The notes beneath the pieces were generated by a model. The model did no database searches and had not been told where the DNA came from. It saw only the letters and a program-made list of their open reading frames with translations. Shown here one piece after another: positions 45,220 to 55,024 of a stretch of 64,000 nt of DNA. The translations under genes and the position numbers were made by a program. The stretch spans positions 434,001 through 498,000 of the forward strand of contig JBAZNU010000002.1 of assembly GCA_041649015.1 (NCBI GenBank), given 5' to 3'. Origin of the DNA: Ignavibacteria bacterium. Its GTDB lineage: Bacteria; Bacteroidota; Ignavibacteria; Tepidaquicellales; Tepidaquicellaceae. How positions within the stretch are numbered: the stretch's first letter is position 1; every line of letters begins with the position of its first letter.

Positions 45220-46398
45220 TTATTTAATGAATATAACATAACCTTTAAGATATTTTGTTTCGGACATCTGAGGCAAAACCGGATGGTCGTATGAACAGTT
45301 TACAAAATCAATAATTTGAATTCTCCTCCCTGCTTCAGCTGCTGACTTTACAAGAATATCTTCGAAGTGAGATTCTGAGATATGATGCGAGCAACTGTAG
45401 GTCATAAGGATTGAATTCTTATGGAGAAGCCTCATAGCTTTATAGTTCAATTCAAAGTAACCTTTTAAGGCAGAAGGTACATTCTTCTTCGATTTTGTAA
45501 ACGAGGGCGGGTCGAGTACGATAAGATTGTATTTTGACTTCGACTGAAATACAATATCAAAGTACTTATTCACATCTTCGCAAATGAAGTTAATCCCATC
45601 AAACCCATTAAGATTTGCGTTTCTGACAGCCTGCCCGATAGCGTGCTTCGATGAATCTACAGCAGTAATTTTCTTACATCCTGCATAAGCCGCATTAAGT
45701 GCGAATCCGCCGTCGCTACAAAAAAGGTCGAGTACTTCAGAATTCTCAGTAACAAACTGCCTTATTTTTAATCTATTAAAAGCCTGGTCGAGATAAAATC
45801 CAGTCTTTTGACCTTTTAAGATATTAATTGAATATTTTATCCCGTCTATTTCTACGGTAAAATCGTCAACATTTGAGGCGCTTTCAGCGAAAAGCACTCC
45901 TTCCTGTTTTTCAAGACCCTCAAGAACTCTAAGTTCATTATCATTTTTTTCATAAATTGCAGCAGCTTTGAAATCATCCTTCAGAATGGAAACAACATCC
46001 TCTTTAAAATTTTCCATTCCTTTAGAGAATATCTGGATTGAATAAATATTTTCAAATTTGTCTATAATAAGTCCGGGAAGGAAATCGGATTCGCTGTTGC
46101 ATAGCCTGAAAGTTTTCCTTTCCGGATGAACTTTAAGTCTGTGCTGTTCGGCAGTTTTAATTCTTTTTCTTAAAAAGTTTATATCAATATCTTCATCTGC
46201 ATCTGTTAAATGCCTGTAAGCTATTAGGGAATGCTTATTATAAAATCCTCTGCCTAAAAATCTTGCATTGTTCGAATATATTTCTGCTACGCATCCGTCG
46301 ATGATTTCTCCATCGATTTTTTCAATTTCATTTGAGAATATCCACTGGTGTCCGATCTTCAGACGTCTTTCTTCATTTTTCTTCAGATAGATTTTCAT
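45220..46398 (-). CDS. rlmI: RlmI-type 23S rRNA (cytosine-C5) methyltransferase
   Basis: A 392-residue SAM-dependent enzyme: an N-terminal PUA domain (LKKNEERRLKIGHQWIFSNEIEKIDG), a linker domain, then a Rossmann methylase core. Motifs are VLDLFCSDGGFALNAA, ITAVDSSKHAIGQA and VLDPPSFTKSKK. RlmI modifies C1962 of 23S rRNA; a related cytosine methylase is possible. The ATG at 46398 is used: GAGG is nine bases before it, and it overlaps the glycosyltransferase stop as ATGA. A GTG three codons earlier would bury that site. Confidence 0.88.
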   Translation of the reverse strand: MKIYLKKNEERRLKIGHQWIFSNEIEKIDGEIIDGCVAEIYSNNARFLGRGFYNKHSLIAYRHLTDADEDIDINFLRKRIKTAEQHRLKVHPERKTFRLCNSESDFLPGLIIDKFENIYSIQIFSKGMENFKEDVVSILKDDFKAAAIYEKNDNELRVLEGLEKQEGVLFAESASNVDDFTVEIDGIKYSINILKGQKTGFYLDQAFNRLKIRQFVTENSEVLDLFCSDGGFALNAAYAGCKKITAVDSSKHAIGQAVRNANLNGFDGINFICEDVNKYFDIVFQSKSKYNLIVLDPPSFTKSKKNVPSALKGYFELNYKAMRLLHKNSILMTYSCSHHISESHFEDILVKSAAEAGRRIQIIDFVNCSYDHPVLPQMSETKYLKGYVIFIK

Positions 46399-47354
46399 TC
46401 TTCGCACCTCATTATTCTTTTTTTAATTAATTCATTATCAATCATATTCATGCATTTAAAATGTGCCTTCGGACATTTACTTCTGCCTATGTGAGAACAA
46501 GGTCTGCATTTTAGTCCGAGAATTTCAAAGACTTCAGTTGTAGCAAGCTGAGGGAAAAAACCAAACTCTCTAACAGTACTACCGAAAGTAACAAATGTCT
46601 TTTTCCCGAGAGCTTCTGCAAGATGGAAAACTCCGCTGTCATTACATACGACAAATTGTGCGTCTTTAAGGACGCCGGCAAGTTCCGAGTAACTGAGCTT
46701 ACCGCAAAGGTTAATAGAATTTTTTAAATTCTGCACAAGGTATCCGCATATTTCTTTATCGGTATGATTATTATCGCCTGTTAATACAAACTTAATATTT
46801 GCATCTTTCAAAATATCAACATAAAATTCTTTAGGAAATCTTTTTGTGAAATGCTTTGACGACGGAGAAAGTACGGCATACTTTCCCGAGACATAATCTG
46901 TAACCGAAAGTTTCTGGGCGGAATTTGAAAATTCTGTTTTAGCGGTACTATTAAATTCTTTTAGAGCGTTAAGATATTTTCTGTAAACCGGAATCGGCTC
47001 TTGAAGAAGGTTTATTTTAGTGTAAACGAGCAAATGCTTCTTCCATGTCTCTTTTCTTACATTGAAAACTTTTCTGTTTGAAGGAATGATACGACTGCTT
47101 TTAAAGTTAGCCTGAAGGTCAAAAACAACATCGTAATTATTCTTATTAAGATTATCTTTCAGGTTGTCGCTGAAAGAGATTATATTGTCAACGAATTTAT
47201 GCAGTCGAACGAGTTCAGAATACTGTTCTTTCACAAGATAATCAATCTGTGTATCCGGGTATAGTCTTCTCAGTTCATTAAGAAAAGGAAAAGTCAGAAC
47301 TATATCTCCGAAAGAAGAAAGTCTGATAACGAGTATTTTTTTAACATCAATCAA
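46395..47354 (-). CDS. Glycosyltransferase family 9 (heptosyltransferase-like)
   Basis: A 319-residue GT-B enzyme. The N-terminal IRLSSFGDIVLTFPFLNELRRLYP and the C-terminal FVVCNDSGVFHLAEALGKKTFVTFGS motifs are those of ADP-heptose:LPS heptosyltransferases (WaaC/WaaF). A cysteine-rich patch follows near the end (CRPCSHIGRSKCPKAHFKC), as seen in the Bacteroidota branch. It probably adds heptose to lipopolysaccharide core. The start is a TTG overlapping the bshC stop (TTGA), so translation is coupled. Confidence 0.88.
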   Translation of the reverse strand: MIDVKKILVIRLSSFGDIVLTFPFLNELRRLYPDTQIDYLVKEQYSELVRLHKFVDNIISFSDNLKDNLNKNNYDVVFDLQANFKSSRIIPSNRKVFNVRKETWKKHLLVYTKINLLQEPIPVYRKYLNALKEFNSTAKTEFSNSAQKLSVTDYVSGKYAVLSPSSKHFTKRFPKEFYVDILKDANIKFVLTGDNNHTDKEICGYLVQNLKNSINLCGKLSYSELAGVLKDAQFVVCNDSGVFHLAEALGKKTFVTFGSTVREFGFFPQLATTEVFEILGLKCRPCSHIGRSKCPKAHFKCMNMIDNELIKKRIMRCEE

Positions 47355-49033
47355 AACAGTCTTGGCTGGTCTGTCTTTATCATGTTTTCGGTTGAAATAA
47401 CCTGATGCGAAAATTTATTAATCTCTACGGTATTGAATAGTTCATTAATAAAACCAAAGCCGTATTTGTTGAGGAAATATGAAATATTAATGCTTCTTTC
47501 CTGCGGTTTTCCGTTCGGATATACACCGTTAATGACGGCTGTCAGTTTAGAACCCGTAGAATCATTTTGTTTGATCTGAGATTCTTCAAACTTCTTTTTG
47601 CTCACGGCAAGGTTTTCCAGAAATTTATCGTATTTGTTTTTCAGGTTGGTAGTTAGGTTTTTATCGATGTTGTTCAGCTTTAGGCTGTAAGTGTACATAA
47701 TTGCATTAAGGTCATCTTCAAAATTACCGAAAAGATCCTGAATATTGATCTCACTAAATTTCCCGAGTAATTTTCTTGTTACTTTTTCTTCATCAAAAAG
47801 TTCTTCAAAACCTAAATCGAACTTTTCGAGAAAAGTTTCTATCCTTTTTTCCAGAATTGTTATTGAAGTTCTTGGATAAACAACGGGTACTTCCATGTCG
47901 AAAAAGTTATAAACATCTCTGAACTGTGCAAAGTAAGCAACTTCAGAAGGTCCGCCTATATAAGCAACAGTCGGGAGGAGATAGTCCTGACAAACGGGTC
48001 TCAGTATTACATTAGGACTGAAATTCTCGGGATTGGTATATAGGAGATGAAAGAATTCATCTTTCCCGTATTTCTGACGAGTGTGCCTCAAAGAAAACAT
48101 ACCTTCTTTAACTTCGACAAGATGCCTGCTATTATTGTGTGTGTAAAATATGTTTATTGACCTTGGTTTAACCTGTGGTTCATAATCTTTGCTTTCAAGC
48201 CTTGCGGAAGTATCAACAATCCTTTCACATGTTTGCGGAAAAGTATTAAGCTCTTTCTCAAAAACCGGAATCATCATCTTTTTAAGTTCTTTATCGGTGG
48301 GGTTGCAGAAAATAATGCCTTTATCACCGCAAATGTAATTAAAGAACCTTGCGAATGCGGTAATTAGGTCAATACCTTCTTTGTAAGATCTGTTTATGAA
48401 ATCAAAAAGTGTCTCCGTGAATTCTGTCTGTAAAAGCGAAATCCTTAAAATCTGCTTAAATTCTTCAATATAGTTATCAAGTACTATACGACCTGTTGGA
48501 GTAAGGTATCTTTCTTTTTCGATACCTTTTTCAAAATAGCTGATGTTTCTGACAGAGTTTGAAGAGTCTAAAACATTAATGTTGTTAATTTCAAGAAAAT
48601 CATGGTCGTCTGCCTCGAGCCAAAACACGGGCACAAATTTATAATCAGTATATTTAGCTGAAAGTGAACGTGATAACTGCACTGCATTTAAAGCTTTTAT
48701 GATTGTGTATAAATTACCTGTAAGCAAACCAATTTGCTGTCCTGTAACGACAGCAAAGGTATTTTCTTCTTTCAGAAATTCAATATTCAGGAATGTTGAT
48801 TCACCGGAATTAAAGAATTTATTCTGAATTTTAAGAATTTCAGCAAGTTCAATTCTGCTAATTCTTTCATTGTTATAACTTTCTTTTCTGGAATTTATGG
48901 AATTAATGATACCCTGACCGTCGGGAGAAAAGGAGAAAAACTGCGAAACCTTATCGAATTTATTCAAATAATCGATGAACAAGTCATTAAAACCGTTCAG
49001 ACTTGTGTAAGGTATATTCAATTTGATTTGCAT
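47351..49033 (-). CDS. bshC: Bacillithiol biosynthesis cysteine-adding enzyme
   Basis: The 560-residue last enzyme of bacillithiol synthesis, which adds cysteine to glucosaminyl malate. Family segments include VVTGQQIGLLTGNLYTIIKA near residue 95, PVFWLEADDHDFLEIN near 135, YIGGPSEVAYFAQ and a C-terminal coiled coil. Bacillithiol is the low-molecular-weight thiol of Firmicutes and many Bacteroidota. bshA and bshB are not in the window. It leads a four-gene operon joined by short overlaps. Confidence 0.92.
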   Translation of the reverse strand: MQIKLNIPYTSLNGFNDLFIDYLNKFDKVSQFFSFSPDGQGIINSINSRKESYNNERISRIELAEILKIQNKFFNSGESTFLNIEFLKEENTFAVVTGQQIGLLTGNLYTIIKALNAVQLSRSLSAKYTDYKFVPVFWLEADDHDFLEINNINVLDSSNSVRNISYFEKGIEKERYLTPTGRIVLDNYIEEFKQILRISLLQTEFTETLFDFINRSYKEGIDLITAFARFFNYICGDKGIIFCNPTDKELKKMMIPVFEKELNTFPQTCERIVDTSARLESKDYEPQVKPRSINIFYTHNNSRHLVEVKEGMFSLRHTRQKYGKDEFFHLLYTNPENFSPNVILRPVCQDYLLPTVAYIGGPSEVAYFAQFRDVYNFFDMEVPVVYPRTSITILEKRIETFLEKFDLGFEELFDEEKVTRKLLGKFSEINIQDLFGNFEDDLNAIMYTYSLKLNNIDKNLTTNLKNKYDKFLENLAVSKKKFEESQIKQNDSTGSKLTAVINGVYPNGKPQERSINISYFLNKYGFGFINELFNTVEINKFSHQVISTENMIKTDQPRLF

Positions 49034-49160
49034 TACACTTAGTATATTTAATTGTTAACTTTAGAGGTTGAAGTTAGTCATAATAAGATTAATTTGTTAT
49101 GATTTAATTTGGAACTTAAAACGATAGAAAAAGTATAAAATTAATAAAATAAAACAAATT

Positions 49161-50675
49161 ATGAGAACAAAAATCATTCTGGCAGTAATAATACCGATAT
49201 TGTTTGCATCGCTTTCTTATGCACAATATATTACACCGGGAACCGGAAAAAACTGGACACTGGATAGTCTTGTTGCAAATTCAGGAGGTGTTGTAACGTA
49301 TAGCAGCGGTTCATATTTATTCAACAATACTGTAACACTTAATCATTCAGACACATTAAAGATACTGAATAATTCAACTGTAAAAGTAGCGGGAACGATT
49401 TTATTCACGATTCATGGTACGCTGATAATAAATCCACCTGACTCTGTTAAGTTTACGGCAATTGACACAACGAGCAAGTATATGGGATTCAGGCTTGACT
49501 CACTCTCAGACGCATCTGTTATGAAGCGATTAATATTTGAACATGCGAATTCTATTTACTTTTTTAACAGTGATGCACTACTTGACAGTTCAATAATTAG
49601 ATACAATACTTATTCGGGTTCCGGTTCACGCAGCGGAGCAATTTATCTTTACCGTTCAAATCCTGTTATTTCTAACTGTACGATATTCGGAAGTTACCGT
49701 TCAGCAATCGGCTCCGGTTCCAATGTTGCTTCATCACCAACGATAATAAATAATTTAATCTACGGCAATGACGTGACGAATGGAAATTATCCACAAATAA
49801 ATTTAGGAGCAGGAGGTACACAACCGGTAATTATCAGAAACAATCAAATATTAAGGGCATCCACAAATTCGGGAGCAATGGGATTCCTACCTATCGGAGG
49901 TATACCTTCTCTGATTATTGAAAATAATGTAATTAAGAACAACAGATTCGGTATTGGAATACTCGCCGGTGGAATTAACGCATACATTAACAATAACATA
50001 ATTGACAGCTGCAATACGCAGGGGAATCCTGCACTTGGCGGCAGTGGTATTAACTTTGCGGGTGGTTGGACGACATCGAGCGTGATTGTGACAAGAAATA
50101 CTGTCAGAGGAAATCTATGGGGAGTTACGATTCAAAATACAGCTAAGCCTAATTTAGGAGACCTTACATCTTCGGATACTACAGATATAGGATTAAACAA
50201 TATATATGGAAATGGTAACAGCGGTAAAATTTACGACGTGTACAACAACACTCCTGATACCATAAAAGCAGAGAATAATTACTGGGGAACCGATAATATA
50301 GATACTGTTGAAGCACACATTTTTCATAAAGCGGACAGTTCAACATTAGGTTATGTTGATTTTCTTCCGATTAAGACTTTAACAGGAATTGTAAGTAATC
50401 CGGTAAAAGTTGATACATACGAATTTATGAACATCTATCCTAATCCATTTAATCCAGAAGTACTAATAAAATTCAGGATTAAGGCAGACGGTTATACGCG
50501 TATCCGAGTCTATGACCTGCTTGGAAGAGAGGTTTATGTGATTGCGAATGAATACCTGAGAGCCGGGGAATATGAAAGGAACTGGCTATCGAAGGGATTA
50601 CCGAGCAGTGTTTATGTAGTAAGACTAGAAACACAGACCGGTAACATTGCGAAACGTGTTGCGATAGTGAAATAA
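49161..50675 (+). CDS. Type IX-secreted parallel beta-helix protein
   Basis: A 504-residue exported protein (signal MRTKIILAVIIPILFASLSYA). From about 60 to 390 it has right-handed beta-helix repeats (SPTIINNLIYGND, PVIIRNNQILR, SLIIENNVIKNN, AYINNNIIDSC), a fold of pectate lyases and surface adhesins; no catalytic pattern is certain. The C-terminal 85 residues are a T9SS type A domain with the variant NIYPNPFNPEVLIKF, then VYDLLGREVYVI and a final KRVAIVK. It is probably cell-surface or secreted. Confidence 0.85.
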   Translation: MRTKIILAVIIPILFASLSYAQYITPGTGKNWTLDSLVANSGGVVTYSSGSYLFNNTVTLNHSDTLKILNNSTVKVAGTILFTIHGTLIINPPDSVKFTAIDTTSKYMGFRLDSLSDASVMKRLIFEHANSIYFFNSDALLDSSIIRYNTYSGSGSRSGAIYLYRSNPVISNCTIFGSYRSAIGSGSNVASSPTIINNLIYGNDVTNGNYPQINLGAGGTQPVIIRNNQILRASTNSGAMGFLPIGGIPSLIIENNVIKNNRFGIGILAGGINAYINNNIIDSCNTQGNPALGGSGINFAGGWTTSSVIVTRNTVRGNLWGVTIQNTAKPNLGDLTSSDTTDIGLNNIYGNGNSGKIYDVYNNTPDTIKAENNYWGTDNIDTVEAHIFHKADSSTLGYVDFLPIKTLTGIVSNPVKVDTYEFMNIYPNPFNPEVLIKFRIKADGYTRIRVYDLLGREVYVIANEYLRAGEYERNWLSKGLPSSVYVVRLETQTGNIAKRVAIVK

Positions 50676-50701
50676 GAAATTGTAATATATTCAGATAAAG
50701 G

Positions 50702-50729
50702 AAAGCCGTTCGGATTGAACGGCTTTTTT
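50702..50729 (+). terminator. Terminator of the beta-helix gene
   Basis: Arms AAAGCCGTTC (50702-50711) and GAACGGCTTT (50717-50726) followed by T4-T5. It also lies 23 bp after the convergent carbonic anhydrase gene, for which it may act weakly. Confidence 0.85.
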
Positions 50730-50751
50730 GTTTCAGCATTGCATAAACTTT

Positions 50752-51294
50752 TTATAAACCGGCTTCTTTAGTAACCCAAATATTTTCATCTTTTTTATAA
50801 TTTCTAACGTACATCAAATAATTTTCTGCACTTCTTCTTATCTTTTCAATCTCTTCAGGTCTGAGGTCTCTGACAATTTTTCCGGGAACTCCTGCGACGA
50901 GTACTCCTTCAGGAACCTGAAAATGCTCTTTAACGAGTGTACCTGCAGCAATAAAAGAGTTTTCTCCAATAACACAATCGTCAAGGAGTTTTGCACCCAG
51001 ACCTATTAGAACATGGTCTTTTACTGTGCAACCATGTATAATTGCTCCGTGTCCGATAGTAACGTCGTTTCCGATTACCAACGGATATTTTTTGTACGTA
51101 TTATGGAGAATTGCTCCGTCCTGAATATTAGTCCTTTCCCCTACTCGAATGTAGTTTACATCGCCTCTTACGACAGCATTGTACCAGACGCTGACGTCTT
51201 TTTTCAGCACTACATCACCGACTATTATTGCTCCTTCGCAGATATAAACCGATTCATGAATATTGGGATGAATCCCCATGTATTGTAAAATCAT
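50752..51294 (-). CDS. Gamma carbonic anhydrase-family protein
   Basis: A 180-residue left-handed beta-helix protein of hexapeptide repeats. Zinc ligands expected in GAILHNT (His about 84) and in VTIGHGAIIHG (two His about 102 and 107) are present. The family includes Cam-type carbonic anhydrases and many hydrases or acyltransferase-like relatives; activity is not proven. It is the last gene of the btuB operon, 6 bp after the propeller gene. Confidence 0.85.
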   Translation of the reverse strand: MILQYMGIHPNIHESVYICEGAIIVGDVVLKKDVSVWYNAVVRGDVNYIRVGERTNIQDGAILHNTYKKYPLVIGNDVTIGHGAIIHGCTVKDHVLIGLGAKLLDDCVIGENSFIAAGTLVKEHFQVPEGVLVAGVPGKIVRDLRPEEIEKIRRSAENYLMYVRNYKKDENIWVTKEAGL

Positions 51295-51300
51295 TTTGTA

Positions 51301-52332
51301 TTAATTTATATTTATTAAAAATCTTCGCGGAGTTATACCCGTTTCAAACTGTTTCAACAGAACGCCGTTTGCTCCGTAAACATACATGCTTCCGGACGAT
51401 ATGAAATTCTTTGCGTCAGCCAGGAAATGTTTTCCGTTCATATAATCAAAAACATAACCGTAGATAAAAGAGTTTACCTCCGGTTTTGTTATTATTTTTG
51501 AAAATTGCTTTGTATCCATGTTAAGTCTAATAATATCTCCGTCATAACCTATGAAGAACACATCGTTAGAATTCCTGTCAACACTAAAATCTTTTGAGAA
51601 ACCAAAAGGGGAAAATAAAGTATCTACAAGAGTGTAATTTATAGTTTCGAATACATATATTTTCCCGGCAGCACTCCATGAAGAAACGATTAGCATGCTG
51701 CCGTTAGTAACTGCGAGTGATGAAGGGTCTCTATCAACTTTTAGAGTATTCACCAATATATCATTTCCTGCGTCAATGATTGAGACAGTCGAATCAGAAA
51801 CACCGCCATATGCGCTTGTATTACAAACAAAGACTTTGTTGTTATAACTTATAATTTCCTGAGGATATGCCCCTACCGATATCTCCTTTATTACATTCAA
51901 TGATACCGGGTCAATAATCAGGACTTTCGATGAAGGACCGTTAGTTATGTAAATTTTATTGTTAGCTAAACAAAGTGAATAAGGATTAACACCTATTGAC
52001 TGTTGAGACAAAATAGTTGCGTTAATGTCTGCTTTGTATATTTTACCCGCTGAGCCAAAATTTCCCTGTTCTGTTAAGTACAGATTGTTATTGTATTTAA
52101 TCATACCGTCAGGGTAGGCACCGAGATTGTACGGATTAACGACATTAACATAGAATGAATCATTTGAATAATCGTAGTATGAAAGTTTAGATGAACCTGC
52201 CGAGTATGACCCCTCGCTAAGCAGGAAAATACCTTCAGATGTTTTGATTACAGGATTAACGGCAATGTCATTACTGCATGAAATATGCAACATTGACAGA
52301 ATAAATAAAAAGATATATAAAGTATTCTTCAT
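51301..52332 (-). CDS. BtuG-like beta-propeller lipoprotein (DUF5074/YncE type)
   Basis: A 343-residue lipoprotein (lipobox HISC, Cys19) with about seven propeller blades (for example PYSLCLANNKIYITNGPSSKVLIIDP and PSSLAVTNGSMLIVSS split across the protein). In Bacteroides, BtuG is a propeller lipoprotein that binds vitamin B12 at the cell surface and caps BtuB. Here the gene follows cobO and btuB under a cobalamin riboswitch, so the same job is very likely. The spacing to cobO is 24 bp. Confidence 0.78.
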   Translation of the reverse strand: MKNTLYIFLFILSMLHISCSNDIAVNPVIKTSEGIFLLSEGSYSAGSSKLSYYDYSNDSFYVNVVNPYNLGAYPDGMIKYNNNLYLTEQGNFGSAGKIYKADINATILSQQSIGVNPYSLCLANNKIYITNGPSSKVLIIDPVSLNVIKEISVGAYPQEIISYNNKVFVCNTSAYGGVSDSTVSIIDAGNDILVNTLKVDRDPSSLAVTNGSMLIVSSWSAAGKIYVFETINYTLVDTLFSPFGFSKDFSVDRNSNDVFFIGYDGDIIRLNMDTKQFSKIITKPEVNSFIYGYVFDYMNGKHFLADAKNFISSGSMYVYGANGVLLKQFETGITPRRFLININ

Positions 52333-52356
52333 GTATAAATTTTCTGTAGTTTTAAA

Positions 52357-52998
52357 TTAAAATTCAATACCCAGACGAGCGGGTATTCCTTTGTCAAAAT
52401 AATGTTTCACCTTTCTCATTTCAGTAATCAAGTCAGCTTTTTCTTCGAGTCCTTCCCATAGTTTATGTCCTGTCATTATAAGTTCGAATCTTTTATTTTT
52501 CTTATAAAGAGTAATTAGCTGTTCAATTTCTTCCTTTTCGAGAAGATTGTATGCAACTGTTGCTATTGCTTCATCGAGGATAAGGACGTCCTGCTCGCCG
52601 TTCACTATCAATTGCTTAGCAATTTCAAGTCCCCGCTTTGCTTCCTCGAAATCTTTCTCCTCATTTTTAAATCTAAATGTGCCGTCGCTGTTCATTCTTT
52701 CACACCCTGTTGGATAAATATCAATATTGTAACCGATTTCTTGAAGTTTACGAAATACGTTACGCTCAGCATAATGTTCATTCTCACCATCATATCCTTT
52801 ATCAAACTGAACCAATGCAACCTTCTTACCAGCACCAAGCGCTCTGATAGCAAGTCCAATAGTGCTTGTTGTTTTTCCTTTACCGTATCCATAGTAAATG
52901 TGCAAACAATTCTTATCCTCTTCAGAAAGATTCTTGTAACCTTCTATAGTATTAAGCATTTTTTCCTTTAATTTTTTCCCTCCGGAATCTGTTTCCAT
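52357..52998 (-). CDS. cobO: Cob(I)yrinic acid a,c-diamide adenosyltransferase (CobO/BtuR)
   Basis: A 213-residue ATP:corrinoid adenosyltransferase that puts the 5'-deoxyadenosyl ligand on reduced cobalamin. The P-loop YGYGKGKTTSTIGLAIRA is near residues 32-49, followed by VALVQFDKG and, further on, LILDEAIA and MTGH. It lies 2 bp after btuB and before the propeller lipoprotein, within the B12 operon, so it serves salvage of imported corrinoid. Confidence 0.93.
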   Translation of the reverse strand: METDSGGKKLKEKMLNTIEGYKNLSEEDKNCLHIYYGYGKGKTTSTIGLAIRALGAGKKVALVQFDKGYDGENEHYAERNVFRKLQEIGYNIDIYPTGCERMNSDGTFRFKNEEKDFEEAKRGLEIAKQLIVNGEQDVLILDEAIATVAYNLLEKEEIEQLITLYKKNKRFELIMTGHKLWEGLEEKADLITEMRKVKHYFDKGIPARLGIEF

Positions 52999-53000
52999 AA

Positions 53001-54923
53001 TTAATATTTTAATTTTATTAAAAATCTGAAATTTCTCAGGGGCATCGGATAACCCGAGATTACCTGATAGTTTTCGTTTGTAATATTATTAACCTCAAGC
53101 TTTAGTAATGTATTTATTTTACCGATATGCAGTTTATAATAAATATTGCCATCCAGAATAAAGTCCGGGTTCATCAAATTTCTGTTTTCAACGTCTGAAT
53201 ACCTATTTCCAATAAAAACACTTCCCGCCCCAAAGCCAAAATCTTTAATATCGAAGTTTAAATTTAACTTAAACATATTATTAGCTATATAAATAAGCTG
53301 TTTACCATATGTTAAATCACCTTGATAATCCATATTGTTTTTTATAGATGAATTATAAGTGTAATTAAGATTAAGCATAACGGATGAAGATTTTGAAATA
53401 ATATAATCTGAATTAAGAGTCAGACTAATGATATTGGACAATGAATTACCGACATTTTCAGGAGTCCAGTAAACAGAGTTTCCAGGTTTCCAGAGAATCT
53501 TATCGGCTGCATTAATGTGTGTATATGTGAATTCAAATGTGTTATTTGAGAACAATCTGAACACCGTTAAAAATCCAGCCTCAAAGCTTATGGATTTTTC
53601 AGGTAATAGATTAATATTCCCGCCTGTTTTCCAGTAGAGTTCATTAAACGATGGAGACCTGAACGAATTTCCAGCTGATGATTTAAGAATCAGAATATCG
53701 TTCTTAAAAGGTTTATAATTCAAACCAATTTTAGCAGTGAGAACCTGTCTATCAATATCTGATATGCTTTCAAATCTTGCCGAAGGAAATATCACAAAAT
53801 TCTCTAAAATCCTGGTCTCATTGGAAATAAATAAAGCCGAAGTATTCCTTTGTTTGTTTCCGGCGAGCTGATCGCTTTCAATTGAAGACGCTGAATATTC
53901 GCCTCCAAGCAGAAGTTTATATACAGAGTTGTTTATAAGATAGTGTGCTGATGCGGAATAAATTAAGTTTTTATAATAGTTTGTACTATTCGGGTAAGGA
54001 CTAAAATTTATTAGATTGTTTTGAAAATTTAATGAAGCATTAAAAAGGTTCTTACCCTTCTTTTCAAAGTTAACGATTGTATTCCAGTTTTTATCTTTTT
54101 GATTTGCATTAGATGGGTCGGACCCTGTTTCTATACCGGGCAGAAATCTATCGGCAGTATTGTAATAAGAAACTAATGATAATTTTGAGCTGCTGTTATC
54201 ATAAGTATAATCAAGAAAAAGATTGTCTCTGTCATACGAATTGTTATACCTGGTTTTAAGCTCGTTTTCTTTACCGTTGAAGTAATAATATTCAAAATCA
54301 TCTTTTGAACTTTCATTTGAGTATAGTATTTTGAAACTTGAATATTTTAATCGCCCTGATAAGCTCAAGTTGTATTTTGCATAACCATAAGAACCAAAGT
54401 CAACACCTAATTCAGTATTAAATGAATTTTTATGAGTTATACTTCCAGAAGAAATAGTCTTTATGTTTATAACACCGCTTAATGCGTCACTACCGTATGA
54501 GGCACTGCTTCCTGACGGAATTATTTCAATGCTTTCAATAAATTCCTTAGGAAGAAGGGATATATCGAACTGTGCGTTCTGAGTCGAGTTCAGCCTTACA
54601 CCGTTTAATAGAATCAAAGTATGCTCTGCACTTAATCCGTTAATTGATACAGTTTTCAATGATGAGTTTCCGCCATATGATTTAACGTACACATTATTAG
54701 CATTCTTTAAAACGTCCGAAAGCTGGGAGCCATTTATCTTATCGATTGACTCTCTGTCGATAAACTGCACACTAAAAGGAGAGTTTTCTCTCAAAATAGG
54801 TAATCGATTAGCACTGACGTTAATTAGAGGTGTTATGCAAAATGATGAATCAAAATCGGTTTGAGCATTCACACCGGAAACTAACGACATAAGTAACAAT
54901 ATTTTAAGTAATAGTTTATACAT
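53001..54923 (-). CDS. btuB: TonB-dependent corrinoid receptor, BtuB-like
   Basis: A 640-residue outer-membrane receptor. Signal peptide (about 1-20), plug domain 35-160 (FSVQFIDRESIDKINGSQLS, LLNGVRLN, SSASYGSDALSGVINI), then a 22-strand barrel ending in the aromatic LKY. It imports corrinoids using TonB. The assignment to B12 rests on the riboswitch in its leader and on cobO and the BtuG-like gene downstream. A TonB-box candidate near the N-terminus (residues 30-35) is not clear. It starts the operon. Confidence 0.88.
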   Translation of the reverse strand: MYKLLLKILLLMSLVSGVNAQTDFDSSFCITPLINVSANRLPILRENSPFSVQFIDRESIDKINGSQLSDVLKNANNVYVKSYGGNSSLKTVSINGLSAEHTLILLNGVRLNSTQNAQFDISLLPKEFIESIEIIPSGSSASYGSDALSGVINIKTISSGSITHKNSFNTELGVDFGSYGYAKYNLSLSGRLKYSSFKILYSNESSKDDFEYYYFNGKENELKTRYNNSYDRDNLFLDYTYDNSSSKLSLVSYYNTADRFLPGIETGSDPSNANQKDKNWNTIVNFEKKGKNLFNASLNFQNNLINFSPYPNSTNYYKNLIYSASAHYLINNSVYKLLLGGEYSASSIESDQLAGNKQRNTSALFISNETRILENFVIFPSARFESISDIDRQVLTAKIGLNYKPFKNDILILKSSAGNSFRSPSFNELYWKTGGNINLLPEKSISFEAGFLTVFRLFSNNTFEFTYTHINAADKILWKPGNSVYWTPENVGNSLSNIISLTLNSDYIISKSSSVMLNLNYTYNSSIKNNMDYQGDLTYGKQLIYIANNMFKLNLNFDIKDFGFGAGSVFIGNRYSDVENRNLMNPDFILDGNIYYKLHIGKINTLLKLEVNNITNENYQVISGYPMPLRNFRFLIKLKY

Positions 54924-54986
54924 TTAACTCTATAAATTTTGCGGTAAGTGAGTATGCAGGTATGAAATAACTCCGTGAGTTAAATG
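54921..54986 (-). promoter_or_regulatory. Expression platform of the btuB riboswitch: start-codon sequestering helix
   Basis: In the transcript, CATTTAACTC (54986 to 54977) is the exact complement of GAGTTAAATG (54930 to 54921), which contains the btuB start codon. The same segment can instead form a local hairpin, TAACTC-ACG-GAGTTA (54982 to 54968). The two foldings cannot coexist, which suggests translational switching. Confidence 0.6.
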
Positions 54987-55024
54987 ATATCCCAATTCTT
55001 TCCACCGCAGAATTTGAACTAAAG

